NCBI GenBank assembly: GCA_903854805.1
Contig: CAINXK010000004.1
Location: 1-32,040 of the forward strand
Length of the DNA: 32,040 nt
Source of the DNA: an uncultured Anaerolineae bacterium
Lineage (GTDB): Bacteria; Chloroflexota; Anaerolineae; Anaerolineales; Villigracilaceae
Direction of reading: 5' to 3'
The notes under the pieces are model-generated. The model made no database searches. It saw only the letters and a list, made by a program, of their open reading frames with translations, and was not told the origin of the DNA. Within the stretch, counting starts at the first letter, position 1, and each line of letters starts with the position of its first letter. The position numbers and the translations under genes are program-made. Positions 7,653 through 16,071 of this stretch are shown here, piece after piece.

Positions 7653-9290
7653 ATGAAATTCAACCGTTCGATGGTTCTGGTTTCCAATGACCCCGAAAGC
7701 ATGCGCAAAGGCGCTGCCGACGTCTACCGCAGTTTCCAGCAGGAACTGGCAGCCTTTGGTCTGAGCGATGAAATTGCCCTGACTCAGTTCACCGATGGTG
7801 GTCGCGAAGACGCCCTGCCACTGGTCATCATTTACCCCGAGGCCAGCGCCTACGGGCCCGTTACCAGCGCTGACGTCAGGCGTATCGTGGAAGAACATCT
7901 GTACAAAGGCCGTGTGGTGGAAGACTTGCTGGCTCCGGTAAAAGAGCTTTCCGGACGCATTGGCTGGCTGAAGACCCGCAAAGGCACCCTGCCGGCCGAA
8001 AAACGGATCGTGCTGCGCCGTACCGGCCGGATCGACCCCGAAAGCATAGAAGATTACATCGCCGAAGAAGGCTACCAGGCCCTGGCCAAGGCTCTCGGGC
8101 AGACCCGTATCCAGGTGATAGAAGAACTGGAAGAATCTGGCCTGCAAGGGCGTGGTGGTGCCGGCTTCCCGACTGGTCGCAAATGGCGCTTCGTGGGTAT
8201 GACCAAAAATGAGAAAAAATACGTGATCTGCAATGCCGATGAGAGCGAACCGGGCACCTTCAAAGATCGGGTCATCCTGGAAGGCGACCCACACAGCATC
8301 ATTGAAGCCATGATCATTGCCGGTTTCGCCGTAGGCGCAGACGAAGGCTTTATTTACGTGCGCGGTGAATACCAGTTGGCCCAGCGCCGGCTGGAAAAAG
8401 CCATCCAACAGGCGCGTGAATATGGCCTGCTGGGCGAAAACATTCTCGAATCCGGGCTTAACTTCAACATTCATGTCCACAGCGGTGCCGGGGCATATGT
8501 CTGTGGTGAAGAAACCGCCCTGCTAGAATCAATCGAGGGCAAGCGCGGCGAACCTCGCGCGCGCCCGCCTTACCCCACCACCCATGGCCTGTGGGGCAAA
8601 CCGACCTTGATCAACAACGTCGAAACGCTCGCCAACGTGGCCCCCATCCTGCTGAACGGTGCAGAATGGTACCGCGGACTGGGTACACCTTCCAGCCACG
8701 GCACCAAAACCTACACCATCCTGGGCAATGTCAAGTTTAAGGGCCTGATCGAAGTCCCCATGGGCATCACCCTGCGTGAAGTCATCAATATTTATGGGCA
8801 GGGACTGCCTGAGGGCGCCTCCTTTAAACTGGCACAGACCGGCGGCTCAAGCGGCTCGATCATTCCTGCCAGCTTGCAAGACACCCCCATGGATTTCGAA
8901 TCCTTCCGCAAGGCCGGTGTTTCGCTGGGCTCGGGTGCGCTGCTGATCTGCGATGAAAGCACCTGCGTGGTGGATATGGCCATTACGCTCATGAAGTTCT
9001 TCCGTTTCGAATCGTGCGGCAAATGCACGCCCTGCCGTGTGGGCACCGAGCGCGCCCTGCGCATACTCACGTCCATCAGCCTGGGCCAGGCCCAGTTGAG
9101 CGATCTCGAGACCCTCAGCACCCTGGCCGAAGAGATGGAGATCGCATCCAATTGTGGTCTTGGCCAGACTGCCGCTGTCCCAATCCGTGACACGCTGAAG
9201 TACTTCCGCGCCGAAGTTGAAGCGCACATCCGCCTGGGCGTTTGCCCAACCGGCGTATGCGAGATGGTCGCCGAACCGGAAATGGCTTGA
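7653..9290 (+). CDS. nuoF: NuoF-like NADH-binding flavoprotein without C-terminal ferredoxin domain (copy 2)
   Basis: This 545-residue NuoF homologue keeps the FMN/NADH core (GRGGAGFPTGRKW, CNADESEPGTFKDR, GKPTLINNVET) and the [4Fe-4S] motif SCGKCTPCRVG. DESEPGTFKDR is the wording of complex I and Hox-type NuoF, unlike copy 1. It ends shortly after the flavoprotein core and lacks the 2x[4Fe-4S] tail of copy 1. An N-terminal thioredoxin-like region (about residues 1-95) is recognisable by position and by YPEA..YGPV and EEHLYKGRVVEDL, but has no cysteine. The start is set at ATG 7653, with GAGG at 7643-7646; the longer in-frame start at 7554 runs inside the previous gene. Two NuoF subtypes side by side suggest different electron partners. 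Confidence 0.92.
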   Translation: MKFNRSMVLVSNDPESMRKGAADVYRSFQQELAAFGLSDEIALTQFTDGGREDALPLVIIYPEASAYGPVTSADVRRIVEEHLYKGRVVEDLLAPVKELSGRIGWLKTRKGTLPAEKRIVLRRTGRIDPESIEDYIAEEGYQALAKALGQTRIQVIEELEESGLQGRGGAGFPTGRKWRFVGMTKNEKKYVICNADESEPGTFKDRVILEGDPHSIIEAMIIAGFAVGADEGFIYVRGEYQLAQRRLEKAIQQAREYGLLGENILESGLNFNIHVHSGAGAYVCGEETALLESIEGKRGEPRARPPYPTTHGLWGKPTLINNVETLANVAPILLNGAEWYRGLGTPSSHGTKTYTILGNVKFKGLIEVPMGITLREVINIYGQGLPEGASFKLAQTGGSSGSIIPASLQDTPMDFESFRKAGVSLGSGALLICDESTCVVDMAITLMKFFRFESCGKCTPCRVGTERALRILTSISLGQAQLSDLETLSTLAEEMEIASNCGLGQTAAVPIRDTLKYFRAEVEAHIRLGVCPTGVCEMVAEPEMA

Positions 9291-9395
9291 TCCCAGCAGC
9301 CTGGGAAACAAGATAGTAATTTTGAAACGCCGCACAGCAGAAAATAGCTCAGCCTGATTGCTGAAGGCGTAAGATAGATTTTTAGCGAGGTACTC

Positions 9396-11387
9396 ATGGT
9401 CCAACTAACGATTAATGGCAAACAGATCGAAGCGCCCGAAGGGACAACTGTTCTATCGGCAGCCAAACAAGCCGGTATCGAAATCCCGACTCTGTGCGCG
9501 CACAAGGAACTGACCCCATTCGGCGGCTGCCGCCTGTGCATCGTCGAAGTGCAAGGCTTCCGCGTCCCAATCGCATCCTGCACTCTGCCGGTCAGCAACG
9601 GCATGGTCATCAACACCGAAACCGAAGCACTCAAAAAATCACGCAAATTCATCCTCTCCATGCTGTTCAGCGAACGCAACCACTTCTGCCCGTTCTGCCA
9701 GGTCAGCGGTGGCGATTGCGATTTGCAAAACGCAGCTTACAGCGAGGGTATGACCCACTGGCCCATGCAGCCCGGCTGGAATAAATATCCAGTCGATAGC
9801 TCGCACCCATATTTTGTGCTTGATAACAACCGCTGCATTCTATGCCGCCGCTGCGTGCGCGCCTGTGGCGAACTGGTCGGCAATTTCACCCTGACCATGG
9901 CCGAGCGCGGCGCTTCCACCCTGGTGGTCGCCGACACCAACGTGCCGATGGGCGAAAGCACCTGCATCAAATGCGGCACCTGCGTCCAGGTTTGCCCAAC
10001 CGGTGCCTTGATCGATCGCACCAGTGCCTATCAAGGCCACGAGACCGCCATGACCACCATCAAATCGGTCTGCGCAGGCTGTTCAGTTGGCTGCAGTGTC
10101 AATCTGATCGTACATGACAACCGTATCGTACGCATCGAAGGCAACTGGGATGGCGCCGTAAACCATGGTTTGCTATGCGAACACGGACGCTACGACCCCA
10201 TGAACGAAACCCGCTATCGCATCACCAGCCCCATGCTGCGCGTGGATGGCAAGCTGACCCCGGTTTCATGGGATGAAGCCCTGGGCGCGGTTGCAGAAAA
10301 ACTTAAACCGCTGGCTGGCAAGCAACATGACGGTTTGGCCGCTGTGGCCTCCACCCGCCTGCCGGTCGAAGCGCTGGCCATGTTCAAGGAAATTTTCGCC
10401 GATGGCTTCAAGAGCGACATGGTCACCAGCACAGAAGAAGGCATGACCACCGCAGCCGTCAGCGCAGTTGCCCAAAAGAACGGCGCATTTGAAGGGAAAC
10501 TGGATGTGCTGCGCAATGCCGATATGGTCCTGACCATTGGCGCAAACGTAGCCAAGAGCCACATGGTGGCCGGTTTCATGGTCAAACGCGCCCTACCCAA
10601 GGGTATGCGCCTGGTCAACATCGACACCGAAGCCAGTGAGCTGGACGATCTGGCTGATATCTCGCTAAAACCCAAGGCCGGAAGCGACCTGGCTGTGCTT
10701 GAAGGTCTGCAAGCGATCATCGTTAAAGAAGGCCTGGGACGCGCGCCGCTTGCCATCCAGAATGTTGATACACTGATTGCGACCGCGCTTGAGACCAGCG
10801 GCATCGATCTGGAAAACCTCACTCGTGCCGCGCAGATGCTCGCGCATGCCGTCAGCCCGGTCATCCTATTTGGCAAGGGACTGACCGCACAACGAGATGA
10901 GAAACTGGTCACCGCCCTGCTCGATCTGGCAAAGTTAACTGGCGCAGTCGATGCCGAGCGTTTCGGCCTGATCTCCGTCAAAGGCGAAGCCAACAGTGTT
11001 GCAGCAGCCCAGTTCGGCCTGGATAAACAATTTGCGCTTAAAGATCAGAAAGCTGTCTACGCTCTGATCGGCGATGATTATATTTCCAAGCGCATGTCGG
11101 AACGACTGAGCCAGGCTGCATACCTGGTTGTGCAGGCCACCTACCTCTCGGGCATCACAGAAAAAGCAGATGTTGTCCTGCCGGTGGCGCTCTGGTCTGA
11201 GCAGGCCGGGCACTATGTAAATCTGGACGGGCGCATCCAGGCAGCTGAAAAAGCTGTCAACGCTCCCGAAGGCGTGCGCGAGAATACGGCCGTACTGGCA
11301 GAAATCGCCATGCGCATGAATATGCCCATCAAACAAGATTGGCACACGAGCCTGCACGCGCGCAAATCAAGCGTCACGCTGGCATAG
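9396..11387 (+). CDS. HydA/HoxU/NuoG-like multi-Fe-S subunit of [NiFe] hydrogenase
   Basis: The 663-residue protein begins with a [2Fe-2S] domain (C34, C45, C48, C62) and a His-Cys [4Fe-4S] site (H96, C98, C101, C108). Two ferredoxin-type [4Fe-4S] sites follow (C147/C150/C153 and C200; C190/C193/C196 and C157). A molybdopterin-oxidoreductase-type [4Fe-4S] motif (C226, C229, C233, C261) leads into a NuoG-like C-terminal domain with no catalytic Sec/Cys. It has no H-cluster domain, so it is not an [FeFe] hydrogenase; it should wire the NuoEF diaphorase to the [NiFe] subunits that follow, as HydA does in NiFe-HydABCSL and HoxU in Hox enzymes. GAGG at 9387-9390 supports ATG 9396. The 105-base gap before it holds a small hairpin (9291-9306). 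Confidence 0.9.
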   Translation: MVQLTINGKQIEAPEGTTVLSAAKQAGIEIPTLCAHKELTPFGGCRLCIVEVQGFRVPIASCTLPVSNGMVINTETEALKKSRKFILSMLFSERNHFCPFCQVSGGDCDLQNAAYSEGMTHWPMQPGWNKYPVDSSHPYFVLDNNRCILCRRCVRACGELVGNFTLTMAERGASTLVVADTNVPMGESTCIKCGTCVQVCPTGALIDRTSAYQGHETAMTTIKSVCAGCSVGCSVNLIVHDNRIVRIEGNWDGAVNHGLLCEHGRYDPMNETRYRITSPMLRVDGKLTPVSWDEALGAVAEKLKPLAGKQHDGLAAVASTRLPVEALAMFKEIFADGFKSDMVTSTEEGMTTAAVSAVAQKNGAFEGKLDVLRNADMVLTIGANVAKSHMVAGFMVKRALPKGMRLVNIDTEASELDDLADISLKPKAGSDLAVLEGLQAIIVKEGLGRAPLAIQNVDTLIATALETSGIDLENLTRAAQMLAHAVSPVILFGKGLTAQRDEKLVTALLDLAKLTGAVDAERFGLISVKGEANSVAAAQFGLDKQFALKDQKAVYALIGDDYISKRMSERLSQAAYLVVQATYLSGITEKADVVLPVALWSEQAGHYVNLDGRIQAAEKAVNAPEGVRENTAVLAEIAMRMNMPIKQDWHTSLHARKSSVTLA

Positions 11388-11414
11388 TGGACCTGAATCG
11401 ACAAGGAGATAGAA

Positions 11415-11957
11415 ATGGCAAAACCAAAGATTGCTACCGACTGGATGTGTGGCTGCGCAGGCTGTCACATGTCGCTGCTCGATATGGATGAACGCATCCT
11501 CCAGATCGTTGAACTGGCTGATCTGCGCTCCACCCCGATCACTGACTTGAAGGAACCGGATGCCAGCGGCGTGGATGTGGGCGTACTGGAAGGCGGCATC
11601 AATAACACTGCCAACGAGGAAGTAGCCCATAAGTTTCGCCAGCGTTCCAAAATTCTGGTCGCGCTGGGCGATTGCGCCGTTTTTGGCGGTGTGCCAGCCA
11701 TGCGCAACTTTTGCGGCGTGCAGGAAGCCCTGCAGCGCGCCTATGTAGATGCCGAGAGCAACGAACCCGGCAGCCAGATCCCTAATGACCCAGAACTGGC
11801 TACCATGACCAAAACCCGCGCACTGCATGAAGTCGTGCCGGTCGATTACAACGTACCCGGCTGCCCGCCGGATGCGGATGTGATCTTTTATGTATTGTCC
11901 GAGCTGGCCCAGGGCCGCAAGCCGGAACTAAAAGAAGAACTCCTGCACTGGCACTAG
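11415..11957 (+). CDS. hoxY: [NiFe] hydrogenase small subunit (HoxY/HydS-like)
   Basis: The 180-residue protein is a short cytoplasmic group 3-type small subunit carrying only the proximal [4Fe-4S] cluster, with ligands C14 and C17 (CAGC), C87 (GDC) and C150 (PGC). No twin-arginine signal and no medial or distal cluster domain are present, as in soluble NAD(P)-linked enzymes. An extra C12 adjoins the first motif. AAGGAG at 11403-11408 supports ATG 11415. The large-subunit gene starts 15 bases after its stop. Electrons from the Ni-Fe site should pass through this cluster to the HydA-like protein upstream. Confidence 0.93.
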   Translation: MAKPKIATDWMCGCAGCHMSLLDMDERILQIVELADLRSTPITDLKEPDASGVDVGVLEGGINNTANEEVAHKFRQRSKILVALGDCAVFGGVPAMRNFCGVQEALQRAYVDAESNEPGSQIPNDPELATMTKTRALHEVVPVDYNVPGCPPDADVIFYVLSELAQGRKPELKEELLHWH

Positions 11958-11972
11958 GCCGAGGCGAATACT

Positions 11973-13400
11973 ATGACTTCCCAAAAAATAACTATTGAAC
12001 CCGTTACCCGGATTGAAGGCCATGCCAAGGTCACCATCCACATGAAAGATGATGGCTCTGTTGACCATGCCTATATGCACGTCAACGAATTCCGTGGCTT
12101 TGAAAAATTCTGCGAAGGACGCCTGTTCTTTGAAATGCCCCAGATCACTCCGCGCATCTGCGGCATCTGCCCTGTCAGCCACCACCTGGCGGCTGCCAAA
12201 GCCAGCGATGCCATCACCGGGCAAACTCCACCCCGCCCCGCCAACCTGCTGCGCGAATTGATGCACATGGGCCAGATCATCCAGAGCCACGGCATGCACT
12301 TCTTCGAACTGGCCGGACCCGATCTGCTGCTGGGTTTCGATGCCGCTCCAGAAATCCGCAACGTCGTTGGCCTGATTGGCGCGAACCCTGGATTGACGGT
12401 CAAAGCCGTTATGCTGCGCAAATTTGGGCAGGAGATCATCCGCATTCTGGGCGGTCGCCGCATTCACCCCAATTTTGCAGTACCGGGCGGAGTCAACAAA
12501 GCCCTGCAATCCAGCGAACGTGACACCATTCTGAGCGGTGTGGATGGCGCCATCGATGCGCTTCAGATCGGCCTGCAAATCATGAAGGATTGGGCCGAGC
12601 GCAACATGGAAGATATCAACAAGTTCGCCGTCTTCCCAACTGGCTACTTTGGCCTCGTGACCCCCGATAACGGTCTGGAACTGTATGACGGCGATATCCG
12701 CCTGATCGACCAGAACGGCAAGGACCTGGAAAGATTCTCCGGCGCAAATTACCTGGATATGATCGCCGAGCATGTCGAACCCTGGTCATATCTTAAATTC
12801 CCATACTACAAACCGATGGGTTTCCCAGGCGGCGTGTATCGTGTGGGCCCACTTGGGCGCCTGAACATCGCCGAGAAGATCGACACCCCTCTGGCCAACG
12901 CTGAATTAAAGATCTTCAAATCACTCAGCGGCGGCAAACCCGTTGAAAACACCCTCTACTATCACTATGCCCGCTTAATTGAGGCCCTTTTCGCCACTGA
13001 GCGCGCGCGCGTGCTTTGCGAAGACAAAGACATCCTCTCCACCGACATTCTGAACACGCGCCGGAATTTCACCGGACATGGCGTCGGCGTCATTGAAGCC
13101 CCGCGTGGCACCCTGATCCACGATTATCACACTGACGAGAACGGTAAACTGCTCAAGGTTAATCTGATCGTCTCGACCGGCCACAACAACTGGGCCATGA
13201 GCAACTCTGTTGACAGCGTCGCCAAGACCTATGTCCACGGCCCGGATGTGACCGAGGGCATGCTCAACCGGGTAGAAGCCGCCATCCGCGCCTACGATCC
13301 ATGCCTGTCCTGCTCCACCCACGCCGTTGGGCAAATGCCCATCCAGCTCGAGCTGATCGACCCGGCCGGCGATCTGATCAGAACCATCACCCGCGACTAA
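11973..13400 (+). CDS. hoxH: [NiFe] hydrogenase large subunit (HoxH/HydL-like)
   Basis: The 475-residue catalytic subunit has both Ni-binding motifs: RICGICPVSHH (C63, C66) and DPCLSCSTH (C444, C447). The 25-residue tail after H450 is the expected C-terminal extension removed by a maturation protease, and a protease gene lies at 14011. Motif wording and the soluble small subunit place it in group 3, nearest the NAD(P)-linked bidirectional (3d-like) or HydABCSL types; finer assignment needs a tree. The reaction is reversible H2 oxidation. GAGG at 11961-11964 supports ATG 11973. No hyp genes for Ni-Fe(CN)2CO assembly are in the window. Confidence 0.95.
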   Translation: MTSQKITIEPVTRIEGHAKVTIHMKDDGSVDHAYMHVNEFRGFEKFCEGRLFFEMPQITPRICGICPVSHHLAAAKASDAITGQTPPRPANLLRELMHMGQIIQSHGMHFFELAGPDLLLGFDAAPEIRNVVGLIGANPGLTVKAVMLRKFGQEIIRILGGRRIHPNFAVPGGVNKALQSSERDTILSGVDGAIDALQIGLQIMKDWAERNMEDINKFAVFPTGYFGLVTPDNGLELYDGDIRLIDQNGKDLERFSGANYLDMIAEHVEPWSYLKFPYYKPMGFPGGVYRVGPLGRLNIAEKIDTPLANAELKIFKSLSGGKPVENTLYYHYARLIEALFATERARVLCEDKDILSTDILNTRRNFTGHGVGVIEAPRGTLIHDYHTDENGKLLKVNLIVSTGHNNWAMSNSVDSVAKTYVHGPDVTEGMLNRVEAAIRAYDPCLSCSTHAVGQMPIQLELIDPAGDLIRTITRD

Positions 13401-13410
13401 CACCACCCGC

Positions 13411-13454
13411 CAGTGCCTTCAACCGTAAAGCAGTCTGAGCGGCTGAAGGCACTG
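13411..13454 (+). terminator. Hairpin after the hydrogenase large subunit gene
   Basis: CAGTGCCTTCA (13411-13421) pairs perfectly with TGAAGGCACTG (13444-13454), enclosing 22 bases; CC/GG pairs may extend it inward. No T-tract follows, so it may be a 3' stabilising or attenuating element rather than a strong terminator. It ends the hydrogenase structural gene block, and the CBS gene after it has its own AT-rich upstream region with TAAAAT at 13492-13497. Confidence 0.5.
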
Positions 13455-13560
13455 CAGTATAAATGGCATTTTATTTGCATGCCATAGGATGTAAAATACA
13501 TTATCACCTGATTTCGTCCTGATCAATTGTCAACAGTCAAGTACTCAAAGGATAAAAACC

Positions 13561-14007
13561 ATGGCTATCGTTCGCAAACTGCTCAACGAAAAAACAGATT
13601 CAAATGTCTACACAATCGCTTCGACCGGCACCGTTCTGGATGCCCTTAAAGTCATGACTAATGCCAATACCGGAGCCGTGCTAATCTCCGAAGGCAACAA
13701 GATCATTGGCATTTTCACCGAACGTGACTACGCCCGCCAGGGCGAAGTCAAGGGTCGCGTCGCCGCCGACACACTGATTCAGGAAGTCATGACCAAAGAG
13801 ATGGTCATGGTCAAACCTGAGACCTCAGTGCGCCAGTGCGCCGAGCTGATGGGCCGCTACCATGTGCGCCACCTGCCCGTCCTGGAAAATGAACATGTCA
13901 TCGGCATCATCTCCCTGCGCCGTTTGGCCGAAGCCATGCTCGAAGAACAAAAAGGTACCATCACGGAATTGGAAAACTACATCATGGGTACTGGCTACGG
14001 CCGCTAA
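13561..14007 (+). CDS. CBS-pair protein
   Basis: The 148-residue protein consists of two CBS motifs (about residues 8-62 and 74-130, with AVLISEGNKIIGIFTERDYAR and HLPVLENEHVIGIISLRRL). This family resembles stand-alone CBS regulators that bind adenosyl ligands. It sits between the hydrogenase large subunit and its maturation protease, so a link to energy-state sensing of the hydrogenase is plausible but unproven. It starts at ATG 13561 with an AAAGGA about ten bases upstream, and the next gene follows after only three bases. Confidence 0.88.
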   Translation: MAIVRKLLNEKTDSNVYTIASTGTVLDALKVMTNANTGAVLISEGNKIIGIFTERDYARQGEVKGRVAADTLIQEVMTKEMVMVKPETSVRQCAELMGRYHVRHLPVLENEHVIGIISLRRLAEAMLEEQKGTITELENYIMGTGYGR

Positions 14008-14010
14008 ACC

Positions 14011-14490
14011 TTGAATCGCATTCTATTAATTGGCTACGGAAATCCAGATCGGCAGGATGACGGTGTCGCCTGGCATATTCTCAGGGCGCTTGCCATTCAA
14101 CTGGGGCTATCTGCCCCGTCGAGTTACGATGACGAATTCCCCGTCAACGATCTACTGGATTTCGCATTTAGCCTGCAGCTGACCCCGGAAATGGCCGAGG
14201 AAATCAGCGCTTATGAGCGTGTCTGCTTTGTGGATGCGCATACCGGCTTCATTCCTGAGCCAGTGCGCCTGATCGAAGTCGAGAGCGAATTCCAACGCTC
14301 ACCCTTCACCCATCACCTGACCGCCCAATCACTGCTCTCGATGTGCGAAACGATCTATCACAAAAAACTGCGTGCAGCCCTGCTCTCGGTGCGTGGCTTT
14401 TATTTCGGCTTCGATCGCGAGCTTTCACCCGAAACCAGTGCGCTCGTGCCCGAGGCCGTTGAGTTGATCACTGCCTGGATGAAAAGCTGA
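14011..14490 (+). CDS. [NiFe] hydrogenase maturation endopeptidase (HoxW/HycI family)
   Basis: The 159-residue protein begins with the family signature GYGNPDRQDDG (residues 8-18). The likely nickel-sensing residues are D16 or D17, D75 in FVDAHTG and H101 or H102 in THHLT, by analogy with HycI. Such proteases remove the C-terminal extension of the large subunit after nickel insertion. The substrate is presumably the 25-residue tail of the HoxH-like protein at 11973. The start is TTG 14011, three bases after the CBS stop. Compared with many members it has a longer insert before the second motif (SSYDDEFPVNDLLDF), as also seen in HoxW-like forms. Confidence 0.88.
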   Translation: MNRILLIGYGNPDRQDDGVAWHILRALAIQLGLSAPSSYDDEFPVNDLLDFAFSLQLTPEMAEEISAYERVCFVDAHTGFIPEPVRLIEVESEFQRSPFTHHLTAQSLLSMCETIYHKKLRAALLSVRGFYFGFDRELSPETSALVPEAVELITAWMKS

Positions 14491-14525
14491 GATAGACAGT
14501 CTAAAACAATAGTCTGAATCACAAA

Positions 14526-14570
14526 ATCGCAAACCCGTCACAAATCAATAGCTTGTGACGGGTTTGCGAT
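14526..14570. terminator. Perfect 18-bp inverted repeat (hairpin terminator candidate)
   Basis: ATCGCAAACCCGTCACAA (14526-14543) and its exact complement (14553-14570) flank a nine-base loop. It lies 36 bases after the protease stop. No T-run follows on either strand, so termination is likely but unproven; a dispersed palindromic element is an alternative. Confidence 0.65.
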
Positions 14571-14656
14571 TCAGGCATGGCACAGCAGAAGTCCAGATCA
14601 CAAGCCTCAAACCTGAGAATACTCTAAAGCAGCTCAGAGCCAATATCTTTTTTTGG

Positions 14657-14673
14657 TTGTGATAAAATCACAA
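14657..14673. promoter_or_regulatory. Variant CRP/FNR-type palindrome upstream of homoserine dehydrogenase
   Basis: TTGTGATAAAATCACAA is a perfect palindrome around its central A, with the same TTGTGA/TCACAA half-sites as 191 and 3428 but a five-base rather than six-base spacer. It lies about 100 bases before the homoserine dehydrogenase start. The changed spacing may mean weaker binding or a different regulator. Confidence 0.45.
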
Positions 14674-14774
14674 ATCAGCTCAAAAAAGCAACTACAGCAT
14701 TTTTATGGTGGCTTCAGTAGCTATGCAGGAGCCAGACGATACAACCTTGGAATAATACACAACAGGAGATGGTC

Positions 14775-15797
14775 ATGCAAACAGTTCGCCTTGCTCTAAT
14801 TGGTTTCGGGAATGTTGGCCAGGGGCTTGCCCAAATTTTGCTTGAACGCGGAAACAGTTACGCTGAGAAACAGGGCTTACGCTTCACGATCGTGGCTGTT
14901 AATGATTTGGTGCGCGGCTGCGCATTTGACCCACAGGGACTCGATCTGACAGACTTATTGCAGGCCAAAGACTTTTCCAGCCTGCCCGGTGGCGCTGCAG
15001 ACTGGGATGCGCTCACAACAATTACGCGCTCCAACGCCGATGTCGTCGTCGAACTCAGCTTCACCAACCTCCAAACCGGACAACCCGCCATCAACCATAT
15101 CCGCACCGCATTGGAAAACGGCAAGCACGTTGTCACCAGTAACAAAGGCCCGATCGCCCTGCAATATGCCGAATTAGCCGAACTGGCACGCAGTCGCAAT
15201 TTGCAGATCGGCGTCGAAGGCACAGTCATGAGCGGCACGCCCTCACTGCGGCTTGGAATGGAGCTGCTGGCGAGTGCGGGCATACGCCGTGTGCAGGGCA
15301 TCCTGAATGGCACTACCAATTACATCCTGACTCAAATGGAAAGCGGAGCCAGCTACCCGGACGCGTTGGCAGAAGCCCAGGCACGAGGCTATGCCGAGGC
15401 AGACCCAACCGGCGATGTGGAAGGTTTTGATGCCGCTGGCAAGGTTGTGATCCTGAGCGCGCTCCTGATGAATACGCCCCTGCAGTTGAACCAGGTGGAT
15501 AGAACCGGCATCAGCGGGATTACGAGCGCAGATGTAGCCCAGGCAAAAGCAGACGGTCAGCGCTGGAAATTGATTGGCAGTCTCGAGAAAAAACCAGATG
15601 GGATTTTTGCCAGTGTCAAACCGCTGCGTCTGCCGCTCGAACACCCGCTCGCCAATGTTAATGGCGCCACTAATGCCATCACCTTTACGACCGACTTGCT
15701 GGGCGATGTCACTCTAATCGGACCCGGCGCAGGCCGAGCAGAAACCGGCTATGCCATCATTTGTGACTTGATCAGCATCTACCGCCCTGGGCACTGA
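14775..15797 (+). CDS. hom: Homoserine dehydrogenase
   Basis: This 340-residue protein catalyses NAD(P)-dependent reduction of aspartate semialdehyde to homoserine, for threonine, methionine and isoleucine synthesis. Visible are the Rossmann motif GFGNVGQG (residues 10-17), TSNKGP with K124, the substrate-binding GTVMSGTPS and GILNGTTNYIL, and the catalytic region DPTGDVEGFDAAGK (D219, K223). It ends after the catalytic domain and lacks the C-terminal ACT domain of feedback-regulated forms. AAC-AGGAG ends at 14768, directly against the ATG at 14769, so the second ATG at 14775 gives proper spacing and is preferred. It is monocistronic, bounded by hairpins on both sides. Confidence 0.93.
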   Translation: MQTVRLALIGFGNVGQGLAQILLERGNSYAEKQGLRFTIVAVNDLVRGCAFDPQGLDLTDLLQAKDFSSLPGGAADWDALTTITRSNADVVVELSFTNLQTGQPAINHIRTALENGKHVVTSNKGPIALQYAELAELARSRNLQIGVEGTVMSGTPSLRLGMELLASAGIRRVQGILNGTTNYILTQMESGASYPDALAEAQARGYAEADPTGDVEGFDAAGKVVILSALLMNTPLQLNQVDRTGISGITSADVAQAKADGQRWKLIGSLEKKPDGIFASVKPLRLPLEHPLANVNGATNAITFTTDLLGDVTLIGPGAGRAETGYAIICDLISIYRPGH

Positions 15798-15820
15798 AAA
15801 AGCGTCCATAAAATCAACAT

Positions 15821-15852
15821 CCTTTCGGGCTGGACCAAACCAGCCCGAAAGG
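15821..15852. terminator. Hairpin after homoserine dehydrogenase
   Basis: CCTTTCGGGCTGG (15821-15833) pairs perfectly with CCAGCCCGAAAGG (15840-15852) around a six-base loop, 23 bases after the stop. The following sequence is A/T-rich (AAAATATT) but not a clean T-tract. It probably terminates hom transcription. Confidence 0.7.
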
Positions 15853-15903
15853 AAAATATTGGTTCTGTAGAGTTTCATCGAAAACTGGTCCCGCCAAAAC
15901 TAC

Positions 15904-15934
15904 AAAATAACCCTTGCTCACCTGTTGTTACAGG
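15904..15934. repeat. Short intergenic repeat shared with 23910-23949
   Basis: AAAATAACC followed by CTTGCTCACCTGTTGTTACAGG resembles AAAATAACC plus CTTGCTGACCTGTTTTTTACAGG at 23910-23949. The CCTGT and ACAGG ends can pair into a small hairpin in both. It lies in the intergenic region between hom and the convergent SDR gene; I see no gene in 15798-16071. Confidence 0.4.
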
Positions 15935-16071
15935 AGGTTCGGTACCATCATTGACGTTAGAAATAAATCGACAAATTACTAGCGTAGGTCTCTATATTGC
16001 CGGGCAAACCAATTACCAGGGGCGCGATCGAGCAAGATCCAACCCGGCTTGACCATTTCCATAATCCGCGT

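Noticed and set aside
8792..9679. Minus-strand ORF of 295 codons across the NuoF/HydA junction
   Set aside because: It is a shadow of two genes with strong motif support on the plus strand; no motif or ribosome site was seen.
9396..11387. HydA-like protein as an [FeFe] hydrogenase or as a formate dehydrogenase
   Set aside because: No H-cluster cysteine motifs are seen after the ferredoxin sites, and the molybdopterin-like domain lacks a catalytic Sec/Cys-His, as in NuoG.
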